A DNA stretch of 64,000 nt from Protula sp. h YS-2021 (taxonomy: Eukaryota; Annelida; Polychaeta; Sabellida; Serpulidae): the NCBI GenBank assembly GCA_949752745.1, contig OX457027.1, positions 13,175,556 through 13,239,555 of the forward strand, read 5' to 3'. Positions 43,339 to 53,066 of this stretch are shown piece after piece; the first letter of the stretch is position 1, and each line of letters begins with the position of its first letter. The notes under the pieces are model-generated. The model was not told where the DNA came from, made no database searches, and worked only from the letters and a program-made list of their open reading frames with translations. Position numbers and translations under genes: made by a program.

Positions 43339-43380
43339 TGAGTCATTCATATACACAAGTAAAATTCTGCTGAGTCAGCA
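43339..43380. promoter_or_regulatory. AP-1 site and perfect T-MARE, left TIR of B
   Basis: TGAGTCA at 43339-43345 and TGCTGAGTCAGCA at 43368-43380, the 13-bp Maf recognition element. Confidence 0.6.
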
Positions 43381-43508
43381 ATTTTAACATTTTTGAAAAG
43401 TTACACACCATATTTTGATTACATGGAAGTAGCATAAAAGCATGAGTGAAACATGTCAACTAGTCAACTAGTGATACATTCTGCTGAGTTAACACACCAT
43501 TGAAGTGG

Positions 43509-43516
43509 TATAAAAG
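43509..43516 (+). promoter_or_regulatory. TATA box of element B polB
   Basis: GGTATAAAAGGAAGAGTGAA, with TATAAAAG at 43509-43516, starts 67 nt upstream of the polB ATG. The identical module TATAAAAGGAAGAGTGA precedes the minus-strand gene at 58244. Confidence 0.75.
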
Positions 43517-43575
43517 GAAGAGTGAAACATGTATTTTACTTCATTTCAGTTCTAGCAACAGCAAGAGCAACAACG

Positions 43576-46500
43576 ATGGCAACAGTCTACTGTCATGATT
43601 GTGATGTGACATTTCCATCTCTGGAAGTGTTCGTGACACATACATGCAAACCAGCTAGGATGAAACGTGCTCATAATGAGCTTGTTGAGCAGATTGAAGC
43701 CAAGAGACGAAAGACCGTACAAGATGGTGTTGAAAGACCTGATCCAGTCCTCTGCTGTAAATGTGCCAAGATATTTTCATCTTTGGATGCATTTGAGACA
43801 CATGCATGTGCTGAGATGGAAAATGTGTCTCATGAAGAACAAAGAAAGAAAGAGACAGGACAAGTAGGCAGAGGCAGAAGAGTGAGTCTTGGTGAAAACG
43901 CACAGGAAAGACGGTTTGAGCCTGAAGATGGATCAGATTTGCTACTTGAAATGCGACAACAAGAGAATAGAATCAAGAGACATTTGCTAGAAACGTTAAA
44001 CCGTGGCATGAAATGGTACATTGTGGTACATGCACGCTTCAAGAAAATGACACCAAATGTTGAAGGCGTGATGGTAGAACAAGTGGATAATGCCTTCATC
44101 AGTAGTCCGACATATGCAGCATACAATCCAACAGATATTGAGAAGGACTTGCCAGAAGCCTATAAAGAATTATTTACCAGGTTTGATGAACATGAGCGAC
44201 AAGGTTCTGGCTGGGTGTTGGATAACATATTATTCATTGAAGTACATACAGCAACGTCAGCGCCACTGGAAGCGAGCAGTTTTATCCCACTACCGAAGAA
44301 AGTAAAGAGTACAAAAGGTGTGTTAAACATTCAGAATAAAGACAACAAGTGCTTCTTATGGTCTGTATTGGCTCACCTTCACCCTTCAACAAATGTAAAC
44401 CCAGAGCGTGTGCATCAATACAAGCTATTTGAGAACGAATTGAAGGTAGAAGGCATGACATTTCCAACACCGATTACAGACATTCCAAAGTTTGAAAAGG
44501 AGAATGATGTGTCCATTAACGTGTTTGGATATGAACATGATGTAGTTGTTCCGATACAACTCAGTCGAAACACCAGCGCCAGAGAAATCAACTTGCTTTT
44601 GATTAGCAATGACAAGACAAGACATTACTGCCTCATCAGGAATTTCAGCAGACTGATGGCTTATCGATCAAAGTATAATGGTGCAACTTTTTATTGTTTC
44701 AACTGTCTTCACGGGTTTATGCGGCAAGATCTGTTAGACAAGCATCGTGAAGTGTGTGGCAAGCATGGAGCACAACGTTTATCATTCCCCAAGGAACCTT
44801 TCATCAAGTTCAAGAATGTAGCCAAACAACAGCGAGCGCCGTTTGTGATTTATGCAGACTTTGAATGTTTCACGAAAAAACATGAAGGAGACAAGTATCA
44901 ACATCATCGTCCAAACAGCTTTGCCTATGTGGTTGTGAGCCAGTATGATACACGTGCTCCAGTCGTGTATCGAGGAGACAATGCTGTGAAAGTCTTTTTA
45001 GACCATATGGTGAATGAGCGTGATCGTATTGTGCATGGTTTACAACAGTCAAAGAAAATGGTCATGACTCATGAAGATGAAGAGCATTATAAGAACGCCA
45101 CAGATTGTTACATTTGTCATGAGCCTCTAGGAGCAGATCATGTGAGAGATCATGACCATATCAATGGCAAATACCGCGGAGCTGCACATAGTCAATGCAA
45201 TTCACAATTTCGACTTAGAAAAGATCAGCAGGGAGATAAAGATTCTTTCATCATTCCTGTGTTTTTCCACAATTTACGAGGCTATGACAGCCATTTGATC
45301 ATGGAAGAAATTGGAAAGTTCAAAAATGAGACGATTACAGTCATTCCCAACAACGTTGAGAAATATATTGCATTCACCATGAGCAATCTGAAATTTACAG
45401 ACAGCTTTCAGTTCATGAGTACTTCTCTACAGAAGCTGGTATCCAACCTGGCAGCAGAAGGGAAAGACAACTTTTATAACATGACGTCACACATTCACGA
45501 TAGTGACCAACAAGAGTTACTGTTGAGAAAGGGAGTGTACCCCTACGATTACGTAGATGAGCCATCCAAGTTTGCTGAAACACAACTACCGTCCAAAGAC
45601 AAGTTTTACAGTCTACTCAGTGAAGAATACATTAGCGATGAGGATTATGCGCATGCGCAGAAGGTGTGGGAGACATTCCACTGTACTACATTTGGTGAAT
45701 ACCATGACCTGTACCTGAAATCAGATGTGTTGCTGCTGGCTGACGTGTTTGAAAACTTTCGTCACGTATGTCTCAACACGTATGAATTGGATCCAGCTCA
45801 CTACTATACAGCGCCAGGACTGTCGTGGGATGCCATGTTGAAAGCGACAAAGGTGAAATTGGAATTGATCAACGACATTGACATGTACCAAATGGTTGAA
45901 CAAGGTCTACGTGGAGGAATATCTGTCATCACACACAAGTATGCGAAAGCAAATAACCCCTACGTAGCAGATTACGATCCCTTGAAACCAACCAACTACT
46001 TGACATACCTGGATGCAAACAACTTGTATGGCTGGGCCATGTCGCAAAGCATGCCGGAAAGTGGATTTATGTGGGTGAGCGAGCCAGAATCCATTGACTT
46101 TATGGATGTGGATGAAGATGATGAGATTGGTTACATTTTAGAAGTGGATTTGGAATACCCATATTCAATCCATGATCATCATAATAACTATCCAGTGGCT
46201 CCAGAACGGAAATGTGTGAAAGTGGGAGAATTGTCAGAGCATAGTCAGAAGCTACGGAAAGATCTAAACATGAAAGGCAAACCTAGTGAAAAGCTCATTC
46301 CCAACCTGTGTGACAAGAAGAAATATGTGCTTCATTATAGAAATTTACAGCAATATGTCTCACTGGGATTGAAAGTCATGAAGGTGCACCGTGCCATCAT
46401 GTTTGCACAGAGCAAATGGTTGGCAAAATACATCTCCTTGAACACGGAAAAGAGAAAGTTGGCTAAGAACCCGTTTGAGAAAGACTTCTTCAAATTGATG

Positions 46501-47253
46501 AACAACTCGGTGTTTGGCAAAACCATGGAAAATGTGAGAAAGCGCATGAATGTGGAACTTGTTCACAAAGAAAAGCGGTTCAAGAAACTTGTGGCCAAAC
46601 CTTCCTTCCACAAATTTAGAATTTTCAACGAAGATTTAACCGCGGTACATTTGCGCAAAGTGGATCTGCTTCTGGATAAACCCATTCAAGTTGGTTTCAC
46701 CATTCTCGACCTCAGCAAGGTGCTCATGTTCCACTTTCATTACAACTACATCATGACCAAGTATCCCAACGCCAAGCTGTTGTTCAGCGACACCGACAGT
46801 CTGTGTTATGACATAGAAACGGAAGATATCTACAAAGACATGCAGGAAGATGCCGACTTGTTCGACACAAGTGACTATCCCCCAGATCACTTCCTGCATT
46901 CCAACGTGAACAAGAAAGTGCTTGGGAAAATGAAAGATGAGACGGCCGGCATTCCCATAGAAGAGTTTGTTGGACTTCGGCCGAAAATGTATAGTATGAT
47001 GTATGGTGGGAAAGAAAAACGTACGGCCAAAGGCATCACTCGCGCGTGTCAAAGACGTATGAAACATCAGCAGTATAGAGACAGTTTATTCAACCAAACG
47101 CAAACGATAACCACAGGACACATCATTCGAAGTCATGACCATCAGATCTTCTCGGAGAAGTTGAGGAAAGTGGCTCTCTCTCCCTTTGATGACAAGCGAT
47201 ATGTGATGAGTGATGGCTATTCCACTTTGGCGCATGGGCATTACAGTATATAA
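43576..47253 (+). CDS. polB: Protein-primed family B DNA polymerase, intact, with N-terminal zinc fingers and endonuclease VII-like insert
   Basis: 1,225 aa from ATG 43576, chosen because it aligns with the A start; an in-frame ATG at 43522 is also possible. Two C2HC fingers (C6-C9-H22-C24; C60-C63-H76-C78) and a third finger FYCFNCLHGF. Exo I YADFECF (~424-430). HNH/endo VII-like CYICHEPLG...VRDHDHINGKYRGAAH (~510-545). Exo II HNLRGYDSH (~567). Exo III-like DVLLLADVF (~714). Motif A YLDANNLYG (~811). Motif B NNSVFGKT (~973). Motif C FSDTDSL (~1070). It replicates the linear element by protein priming from the TIR ends. All catalytic residues are present. Confidence 0.95.
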   Translation: MATVYCHDCDVTFPSLEVFVTHTCKPARMKRAHNELVEQIEAKRRKTVQDGVERPDPVLCCKCAKIFSSLDAFETHACAEMENVSHEEQRKKETGQVGRGRRVSLGENAQERRFEPEDGSDLLLEMRQQENRIKRHLLETLNRGMKWYIVVHARFKKMTPNVEGVMVEQVDNAFISSPTYAAYNPTDIEKDLPEAYKELFTRFDEHERQGSGWVLDNILFIEVHTATSAPLEASSFIPLPKKVKSTKGVLNIQNKDNKCFLWSVLAHLHPSTNVNPERVHQYKLFENELKVEGMTFPTPITDIPKFEKENDVSINVFGYEHDVVVPIQLSRNTSAREINLLLISNDKTRHYCLIRNFSRLMAYRSKYNGATFYCFNCLHGFMRQDLLDKHREVCGKHGAQRLSFPKEPFIKFKNVAKQQRAPFVIYADFECFTKKHEGDKYQHHRPNSFAYVVVSQYDTRAPVVYRGDNAVKVFLDHMVNERDRIVHGLQQSKKMVMTHEDEEHYKNATDCYICHEPLGADHVRDHDHINGKYRGAAHSQCNSQFRLRKDQQGDKDSFIIPVFFHNLRGYDSHLIMEEIGKFKNETITVIPNNVEKYIAFTMSNLKFTDSFQFMSTSLQKLVSNLAAEGKDNFYNMTSHIHDSDQQELLLRKGVYPYDYVDEPSKFAETQLPSKDKFYSLLSEEYISDEDYAHAQKVWETFHCTTFGEYHDLYLKSDVLLLADVFENFRHVCLNTYELDPAHYYTAPGLSWDAMLKATKVKLELINDIDMYQMVEQGLRGGISVITHKYAKANNPYVADYDPLKPTNYLTYLDANNLYGWAMSQSMPESGFMWVSEPESIDFMDVDEDDEIGYILEVDLEYPYSIHDHHNNYPVAPERKCVKVGELSEHSQKLRKDLNMKGKPSEKLIPNLCDKKKYVLHYRNLQQYVSLGLKVMKVHRAIMFAQSKWLAKYISLNTEKRKLAKNPFEKDFFKLMNNSVFGKTMENVRKRMNVELVHKEKRFKKLVAKPSFHKFRIFNEDLTAVHLRKVDLLLDKPIQVGFTILDLSKVLMFHFHYNYIMTKYPNAKLLFSDTDSLCYDIETEDIYKDMQEDADLFDTSDYPPDHFLHSNVNKKVLGKMKDETAGIPIEEFVGLRPKMYSMMYGGKEKRTAKGITRACQRRMKHQQYRDSLFNQTQTITTGHIIRSHDHQIFSEKLRKVALSPFDDKRYVMSDGYSTLAHGHYSI

Positions 47254-47308
47254 GGGGGAGACACTTCAACTTTAGAGTTAGTTGAGGTGTGAACACTGAA
47301 GCGTCAAC

Positions 47309-47662
47309 ATGAATCGGAAAAGATCTACAACAACGGATATGGATACTCTTGCTGATACAGTGAAAGACATGAATGTGAAACATCCTGACAATACCATCAA
47401 GAAATTAAAAGTGGAGACGACGGTACCAACACCACAGTCGTGGGATGGAATGCTTTCTCTAGGCAATGGAAAGTATATCAAGATTATGAAACAAAGTAAT
47501 GAAGGTGTGATAAACATTCGCAAATACCTCAGAGATGAGGGGACTGGAAAAAACCGTCCAACGAAAAAGGGAATTTTGCTGACAATACCTGAATGGAAAA
47601 TGATGAAGAAGCAGGTGAAAGAAGTGGATAAAAGGCTTCGTAGACAAGAAGGTGGCTCATAA
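47309..47662 (+). CDS. PC4/SUB1-like single-strand DNA-binding or coactivator protein
   Basis: 117 aa, orthologue of 10552-10908. Basic N-terminus, then the PC4 C-terminal domain: GKYIKIMKQSNEGVINIRKY, a basic loop, and KKGILLTIPEWKMMKKQV. It lies 55 nt after polB on the same strand, so it is probably co-transcribed. Conservation of frame in both decaying elements argues for past selection. Confidence 0.85.
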   Translation: MNRKRSTTTDMDTLADTVKDMNVKHPDNTIKKLKVETTVPTPQSWDGMLSLGNGKYIKIMKQSNEGVINIRKYLRDEGTGKNRPTKKGILLTIPEWKMMKKQVKEVDKRLRRQEGGS

Positions 47663-47675
47663 CAAGGTAACAATC

Positions 47676-48047
47676 ATGAATGCACTCATGCTGAACGGTG
47701 GTGTTTACCTTACTGTCAATGAGAGGAATGAAGTGTTACTAGATTCTAAGACAAGTTATCATCGGTTTAAACCTGAAGTGTGGAAAGACTTTAAAAACAT
47801 ACCACTTGAACCTGGGTTTAAACGTAGACTTGGAAATAAAGTGGAAGTGACGGTAGCTGAATATGATTCTAACATACGTGTAGAAATCTGTAGAAATCTT
47901 TTACAGGATTATCCAAAGGATTATAAGGGAGTTGTGCCAGATACACCATATACAGATTTGATCTTCTTTGATATCAAGAACTGGCGCGCAGTCTTACGAT
48001 TCCTAGAAGCGATACAACATCTACTCTTCACCATCTTGCGAGCATAA
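47676..48047 (+). CDS. Paired PC4-like-domain protein
   Basis: 123 aa, orthologue of 10921-11292. Domain 1 YLTVNERNEVLL/HRFKPEVWKDFKNI; domain 2 VEVTVAEYDSNIRVEICRN/LIFFDIKNWRAVLRFLEAI. A degraded copy of the PC4 gene's 3' end follows the stop. Confidence 0.65.
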   Translation: MNALMLNGGVYLTVNERNEVLLDSKTSYHRFKPEVWKDFKNIPLEPGFKRRLGNKVEVTVAEYDSNIRVEICRNLLQDYPKDYKGVVPDTPYTDLIFFDIKNWRAVLRFLEAIQHLLFTILRA

Positions 48048-48101
48048 AAACGTCTTTGCAGACAAGGAGACAGCTCATAGTTCATCTGACTGTTGAACGA
48101 G

Positions 48102-48443
48102 ATGGAAGACTTTTTATCGGAATATAAACCCATTACGCATGGATTCTCATATCTGAGAAACGAATATGATGACATTGTGCTAAGACATTTTGGACAGTAT
48201 CTCGTCCTATCACTTGATGACCAATCCGTGTTGAAAGACCTTCTAGAGAAGTTCAGGATACCTGGCTTTCTCCTGACAGTCTCAAATGAATTAGAAGTGC
48301 GTGTGACTGAGAACTGCTTAGACGTGTTTGTACAATTTCGCCAATATGACGAGCTTACAGAAAACTATGACTACATCACCCTCAACACAGTGGAATGGAA
48401 CGCGCTGTTACAAGCATTGGATTGGAAAGAACCTAACGCTTGA
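48102..48443 (+). CDS. Paired PC4-like-domain protein, start intact
   Basis: 113 aa from ATG 48102 (ATA in element A). Domain 1 IVLRHFGQYLVLSLDDQSVL; domain 2 EVRVTENCLDVFVQFRQY and YITLNTVEWNALLQALDW. The stop (TGA) overlaps the frame of the next gene. Confidence 0.6.
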   Translation: MEDFLSEYKPITHGFSYLRNEYDDIVLRHFGQYLVLSLDDQSVLKDLLEKFRIPGFLLTVSNELEVRVTENCLDVFVQFRQYDELTENYDYITLNTVEWNALLQALDWKEPNA

Positions 48444-48468
48444 ATTCAAAGAAACAGAAATATGGCTT

Positions 48469-48720
48469 ATGCGGGGCACCAAATCCATTGAGCTGACACA
48501 ACCTATGCGTGTGATGGACATTGACTTAGAAGAAGGATATGAACTGAAACTGTCTAAACATGAAACTGTTAAAGTGATAAAGTTTGGTGATGTGTGTTAT
48601 GTGAGCTTTCATAGCATTTACAAACATGGATGTAATGTCTATGATACCTATATCAATTTAGATTCTAATGAATGGTATTCATTGATGAATGTATTGAAAA
48701 ATGAATGTGTTTGTAAATAA
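48469..48720 (+). CDS. PC4-like-domain protein, +1 frame of preceding gene
   Basis: 83 aa from ATG 48469 (MRGTKSIELTQPM). VKVIKFGDVCYVSFHSIYK then YINLDSNEWYSLMNVLK. The frame is open upstream through NLTLEFKETEIWL into the end of the previous gene, as in A. Confidence 0.55.
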   Translation: MRGTKSIELTQPMRVMDIDLEEGYELKLSKHETVKVIKFGDVCYVSFHSIYKHGCNVYDTYINLDSNEWYSLMNVLKNECVCK

Positions 48721-48920
48721 AAAGTTTGTAAATAGTGTAAATAGACTTTGTAGTTAAGAGTTTGTAGTTAAGAGTTTGTAAATAGATTTTGTAAACTTTG
48801 TAAATAGACTTTGTAAATAGACTTTATAAATAAAAGTTTGTAAATAGTGTTTGTAAACTTTGTAAATAGTGTTTGTAAACTTTGTAAATAGTGTTTGTAG
48901 TTAAGAATTTGTAAATAAAC
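48721..48920. repeat. TTTGTAAATAG-type tandem repeat between convergent gene blocks
   Basis: More than ten irregular copies of AGTTTGTAAATAGT / ACTTTGTAAATAG. Absent from element A. Confidence 0.85.
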
Positions 48921-48971
48921 GTATGTATAACACAATAAACAAGACTGTTTGAAAACTTGGTTTGTTTTATT
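48914..48971. terminator. Tail-to-tail polyadenylation signals of element B
   Basis: AATAAA on plus at 48914-48919 and 48934-48939; on minus (TTTATT) at 48966-48971. Confidence 0.6.
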
Positions 48972-48974
48972 TAA

Positions 48975-49051
48975 CAACAACAACAACAACAACTTAACTA
49001 ATATAACAACAACAACTTAACTACAACTTAGCTAATATAACAACAACAACA
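48975..49051. repeat. (CAA)n-rich spacer
   Basis: ACAACAACAACAA runs between the convergent units. Confidence 0.8.
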
Positions 49052-49489
49052 TTAATAAAACAATGGTTTATAATGTCTATATACAAAATCCTTTACAATA
49101 AAATCACCATCCTTTCTTTTTAATATATTCACAATATCAAACATACTCTGACCTCGAGCTCTATGTAATATATAATATACACAATAAAAACCACATGATG
49201 ATGATATTGGCGTTTGTAATGAGATAGAATTATACATATAGTCATTTCTTAAAAACATGTCTAAACGATCATCGAGAGGTAGCAGTCCATAAGAGTCAAA
49301 ATATTCTGCAGGGTCTTTATCATAATACACTGCCACCCAATGTTCTCCTGGTTCATCTTGATCGTTTGTGTTGATGACATAGGCGCCGCGTTGTAAAGAT
49401 GGTAACTGGTCCATGGCAAACACGCCTTGAAACAAGTCTTTGGTCATGACATCATGACTCAATATGGCATCAATCTGCTTCGTGTTCAT
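49052..49489 (-). CDS. Adenovirus-type cysteine protease, catalytic residues intact
   Basis: 145 aa. GEHWVAVYYD (His50), YFDSYG (Asp65) and PISSSCGFYCVYYI (Cys99 with following Gly) form the adenain-like triad. It would process virion precursors. Orthologue at 12123-12560 has lost His50. It is the last gene of the minus-strand block. Confidence 0.88.
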   Translation of the reverse strand: MNTKQIDAILSHDVMTKDLFQGVFAMDQLPSLQRGAYVINTNDQDEPGEHWVAVYYDKDPAEYFDSYGLLPLDDRLDMFLRNDYMYNSISLQTPISSSCGFYCVYYILHRARGQSMFDIVNILKRKDGDFIVKDFVYRHYKPLFY

Positions 49490-49523
49490 GACTGGTAGTC
49501 GAATTGGATGCTGCGATTTGCAC

Positions 49524-50858
49524 TTATTTCAATAATGTTGTCAAATTCAGCATAGACAATGACATTGATGGTATGTGCAAAGCCGTAGCAAAGTTCATTT
49601 CTAGCCGCAAATTCCCATGCTTGATCAGGGGAAAATGATCATCACCATCATAATCCGGTGTTAAGTCAAACGAAAATAAAGCATAACCTCTAGGCCAATC
49701 TTCCCGTTTTATAATGGAACTTTTCTCACCATTCAATCGATCAAACGATTTGTAAAGCGTTTCAAAAGCGTCCAGGTATTTGTTCTGTGTAATGTTAAGC
49801 TTGAGAGGTTTGGATAGAACTGGTTCACCATCCGTGTACAGTTGCATATAGTCCAGATCAAAATGTTTGAAATCATATGGATTCCTCAATACTGATCCAC
49901 CAAAAGCTTCATTATGAACCAGACCAATGACAATACGATTTGGTAATTGACCCAAAAAGATGTTATCTTTCACAAAAGACTGAAATCCTGCTGGAATAGC
50001 CAAGACTTTACATTCTTTTCTAGTGATGATGATCTTGGCAGGACTTTTCATCAATGAATCTGTATGTCCTAACTGAATACCTGGACTCACCCTCACTTTG
50101 CGAATGGTTAAAAATGCCTCTTTCACTTCTACCTTATAGGTATTATCTGCAGCCATCAATACATGGTCATCTTTTTGTCTATGGAAACGCAATTTCAAAC
50201 TGATGCCATTCGGAAGATAACGATCCTGCTCAAACAAATCTATCCTTAAACCACCTGCGAGCATAACATCACGGCTAAGACGAGTATGCAAATAACGATG
50301 ATGTAAGCCATTGTTTCCTTGCTCAGCCAAGTCACCGCCGTCAGCATTGACATGAAACCCGGATACATATCGTTCATGATTAGGTCTTTTCACCTCATGA
50401 CTATTCATTGACCCAGCAGTATCCTTGTACATGAGACGCATAGAGCGCTCAGAATGCAGACTTTCTTCCGAGTCATGGATGAGATGAGAGATAATGCTGG
50501 TATAACCATGAGTATTGTTACTATGCGAAACCAAACGATCATTCAGAAACAATTCAATATTAGACCATAACCCATTAAACACATCATTGATGCAAGAGAC
50601 ATTATCATCTGCGCCACACTCTGTTCCATCGGCCTTTAGAATGCGACATACAATATGAAGTTTGCTGTTCTTTAAATCCAGATATTCTTCTGTACTCGCA
50701 GGAATGTAGAATTCTATTGGAGCGCCTTCTCTAATGCTTGTAAGTGGTTGATAGTCAACATTATAACTTTTCTCTACAGCAGTTTGCGTCGGTGGTACGT
50801 GAAACCATTCCAATGGAGAAAGACTACATTCACACGAATGATTATGAATGAGAGACAT
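49524..50858 (-). pseudogene. Major capsid protein with a frameshifted C-terminus
   Basis: 444-codon frame matching the 457-aa A copy until about residue 422. A 1-bp deletion near 49570-49580, relative to A, replaces the last ~35 residues with ~22 unrelated ones. It also removes the 4-nt overlap with the protease start that A keeps. The rest of the capsid frame is open. The C-terminal beta-rich end is probably needed for folding, so function is doubtful. Confidence 0.85.
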
Positions 50859-50862
50859 GATT

Positions 50863-51204
50863 TCAAAAGATATCTTTGCGATATTTTGATGTTATCCGTC
50901 TGGCTGTTTTTCGTCTTCTGGCACGTTTCGTCGGTTGCATACGCTTTTGTTCACCAAACACACGTTCTGCTACTCGACCCGTAACATCTTTCGCGACATT
51001 CTTTGCAGCCTTCTTAAGATGTGGCGCAACGATCTTAGCCCCAGCCTTAAGTAGTGGAATAGCTTTGCGAGCCAATGATCCCAGTATCGAACCAATACCA
51101 TCGCCATATTGGATTCGCGCTCCTTTGAATCCTGGTAATTCCCCGCCCACTTGACGAAGAAAATGGTTGCGATATGCAGACGGATCGTGTGTATAAGCTT
51201 TCAT
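50863..51204 (-). CDS. Small basic virion-like protein (pVI/pX-like candidate)
   Basis: 113 aa, orthologue of 13933-14289. GDGIGSILGSLARKAIPLLK, Lys/Ala amphipathic helix, basic tail (KRARRRKTARRITSKYRK). 4-nt ATGA overlap with penton and 4 nt before MCP. Confidence 0.6.
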   Translation of the reverse strand: MKAYTHDPSAYRNHFLRQVGGELPGFKGARIQYGDGIGSILGSLARKAIPLLKAGAKIVAPHLKKAAKNVAKDVTGRVAERVFGEQKRMQPTKRARRRKTARRITSKYRKDIF

Positions 51205-51962
51205 ATTGCTTTTGGTCGAAAATGAAGTTTACAGATCACCTTTCCAGTTTGAAATGGAACATTATAACCTGTGTCGTCCTTAATATTCATTTCTATCATG
51301 TCAAATTTGGACGTGTTTACAGGAACATAATGCGGTTCGCCGTACGTTTTCATGATAATGTCGCCATCATGGCCTTGTATGCCAACAGAACGTAGTAAGG
51401 GAACATAATAATCACCAACAACTTGTGGTTCACAAATGCTACAATACACATAAAGTGTATAAAATCCCTGTTTCACATCCGCTTTATGTTCAGCTGTACA
51501 TGTTTCAGTATACCATTGATCTGGGATAAATCCTAAAATCTCAGCCAATCCAGCGGAGAATGACACTTCAAAGCCATAATTTAGAAATAGAAAAACACGT
51601 CGTCTAATCTTATCATACTTTATCCGAATAGCTTCTTTAAGTTCATCTTTCATAGAATTAGTCGCTTCTTCATTCACTGCCTGACATATTTCTTGTATGG
51701 ATCTATAGTAGCCATAAGGAATATTAATAGTCTCAAGTGTCTCTGTCAGTGGTTGTTGTCGATACTGAATAGAATAGTCCATGTCATGTCTCATCGTTGT
51801 CCATGTATGTGGATATTGAATTTCAGCTAAAGCCACTTCATATTTTGCATTCAGATAAATAGTTCGAGGCATACGAATTTGATAATTCGAAGCCTTGTTG
51901 TTGGGATAATAGTTCATACTCGCATTGCTAGGCAAAGTAATGCAAAAGCTTGTTTACTCCAT
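51201..51962 (-). pseudogene. Penton-like minor capsid protein with stop at codon 3
   Basis: The ancestral ATG (51960-51962) is followed by GAG and TAA (51954-51956), where A has TCA. The rest is open from Met at 51917: 238 codons, so a product lacking the first 14 residues is possible. Landmarks are NYYPNNKASNYQIRMPRTIY and CEPQVVGDYYVPLLRSVG. Here the frame is continuous across the point where A is frameshifted. Confidence 0.8.
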
Positions 51963-51973
51963 GGTGGTAGGAA

Positions 51974-52183
51974 CTAAATGGTATAGGTGCGTTGACGTTG
52001 TCTATATACTTCACGATAGCGCGCGCCATTCGACCAAGTATGCAAATGGTCTTTCACATCATGATGATCTATGACTTCTCCTTCACAACAAGCACTTGTA
52101 CATCTTATTTTTACAGGAATAGTTGGTTTATCTTCCTCACAACAACAACATAGCTCTTTCAGCCATGTTAAAAATTTTCCCAT
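51974..52183 (-). CDS. Small Gly2/Cys-rich protein, unknown
   Basis: 69 aa: MGKFLTWLKELCCCCEED, then KIRCTSACCEGEV. The N-terminal 40 residues match the A copy, while the tail (TWSNGARYREVYRQRQ) does not and is basic instead of acidic. Lys3 makes myristoylation less certain than in A. Overlaps the upstream gene by 16 nt. Confidence 0.5.
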   Translation of the reverse strand: MGKFLTWLKELCCCCEEDKPTIPVKIRCTSACCEGEVIDHHDVKDHLHTWSNGARYREVYRQRQRTYTI

Positions 52184-52743
52184 CCTTCAGGAAACTGTCT
52201 TTGTTGACGTTGTTTCATTTCTGTTGTAATGTCGTCACGAGTGGTCTTTTTACTAAACATTGTTTTTGGAATATTAGCATCTACAATTTCCTGGATAAAC
52301 GGATGCCAACCATGTGGTGGTATGGCTCGTTCTTTTCTTCTTGTCGCCACCAATGCTTCTTTCATCAAATCAACCATGTTGGAATTTGCTATAATATCGC
52401 CCGTTTTCAACACAAGTTCATTCTTCTCTGTCCATGTCGTACCATATTTCTTCAGTTCTGCTAAAAGTTGTGTTACTTTTCCATGATAGATAGGTTGAAA
52501 ATGACTTAAAAATAACTTTTCTGGCTTTTCAGGTGATGATGATGAGGGCTTTTGCTGCCTAGACTGTCTTGTTCGTAAATGACGACCAAGAAGTTGAGAT
52601 ATTTCTATAGCCTTTTCACGCGTTCGTTTCCCACGTAAAAGTTTATTGACTTTCGTTTTGATTTCACCATCTTTTCCCTTCTTTTCTAGCAACATTTTAT
52701 ATTCATATTCAGGAATGAGGACCATTTTCATCGTATGTTTCAT
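52168..52743 (-). CDS. Conserved Polinton late-block protein, unknown function
   Basis: 191 aa, orthologue of 15301-15894: MVLIPEYEYKMLLEKKGK, Ser/Gln linker, and GDIIANSNMVDLMKEALVA with PPHGWHPFIQEIVDANIPKT. The ATG overlaps the pX-like stop (ATGA). Confidence 0.6.
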   Translation of the reverse strand: MKHTMKMVLIPEYEYKMLLEKKGKDGEIKTKVNKLLRGKRTREKAIEISQLLGRHLRTRQSRQQKPSSSSPEKPEKLFLSHFQPIYHGKVTQLLAELKKYGTTWTEKNELVLKTGDIIANSNMVDLMKEALVATRRKERAIPPHGWHPFIQEIVDANIPKTMFSKKTTRDDITTEMKQRQQRQFPEGWENF

Positions 52744-53066
52744 TTTAGCAGCAGTTTGGCTAACAAAGGTAATGCCAATCTAGCAATAGCTCCAATGAAT
52801 CCTCCTTTCTGATTAATCAACTTCTTTTTTCGTCGAAGGGATATCTTCTTATCTGCTAGAGTACGAAGCGTATGACGTTCACGTTTAAATTCCTTAAACC
52901 GTTTTGAGCTTAAGGGTAAATGTCATTGCAATATATTCAAACAAATTTCAAACAAGCTTGTTAATTCCTCTTTTGTAGCTTGCTGTAGCAAGGATTTACG
53001 TCGTTTAGGCCCACTGCGTGCAAGCAAATGAAGAAACGGCTGGTTCGCTCGAATACGTTTAGACAT
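52740..53066 (-). pseudogene. pX-like small virion protein with in-frame nonsense codon
   Basis: ATG at 53066 (MSKRIRANQPFLHLLARSGP), overlapping the ATPase stop by 8 nt. After ~47 codons TGA replaces a sense codon (near 52922-52927). The rest is open to 52740 with the same basic-GGF-hydrophobic end as A. The N-terminal segment deleted in A is present here. Confidence 0.7.

Larger units (their letters stand above)
42024..43493. repeat. Left terminal inverted repeat of element B (1,470 bp)
   Basis: Mirrors 58339-59676 up to CTGCTGAGTTAAC. It contains CRE/ETS arrays, C-tract cassettes, a gene, a histone-type stem-loop, a (TG)n tract and T-MARE/AP-1 sites. Arms differ by two deletions inside the gene and by microsatellite length. 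Confidence 0.93.
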
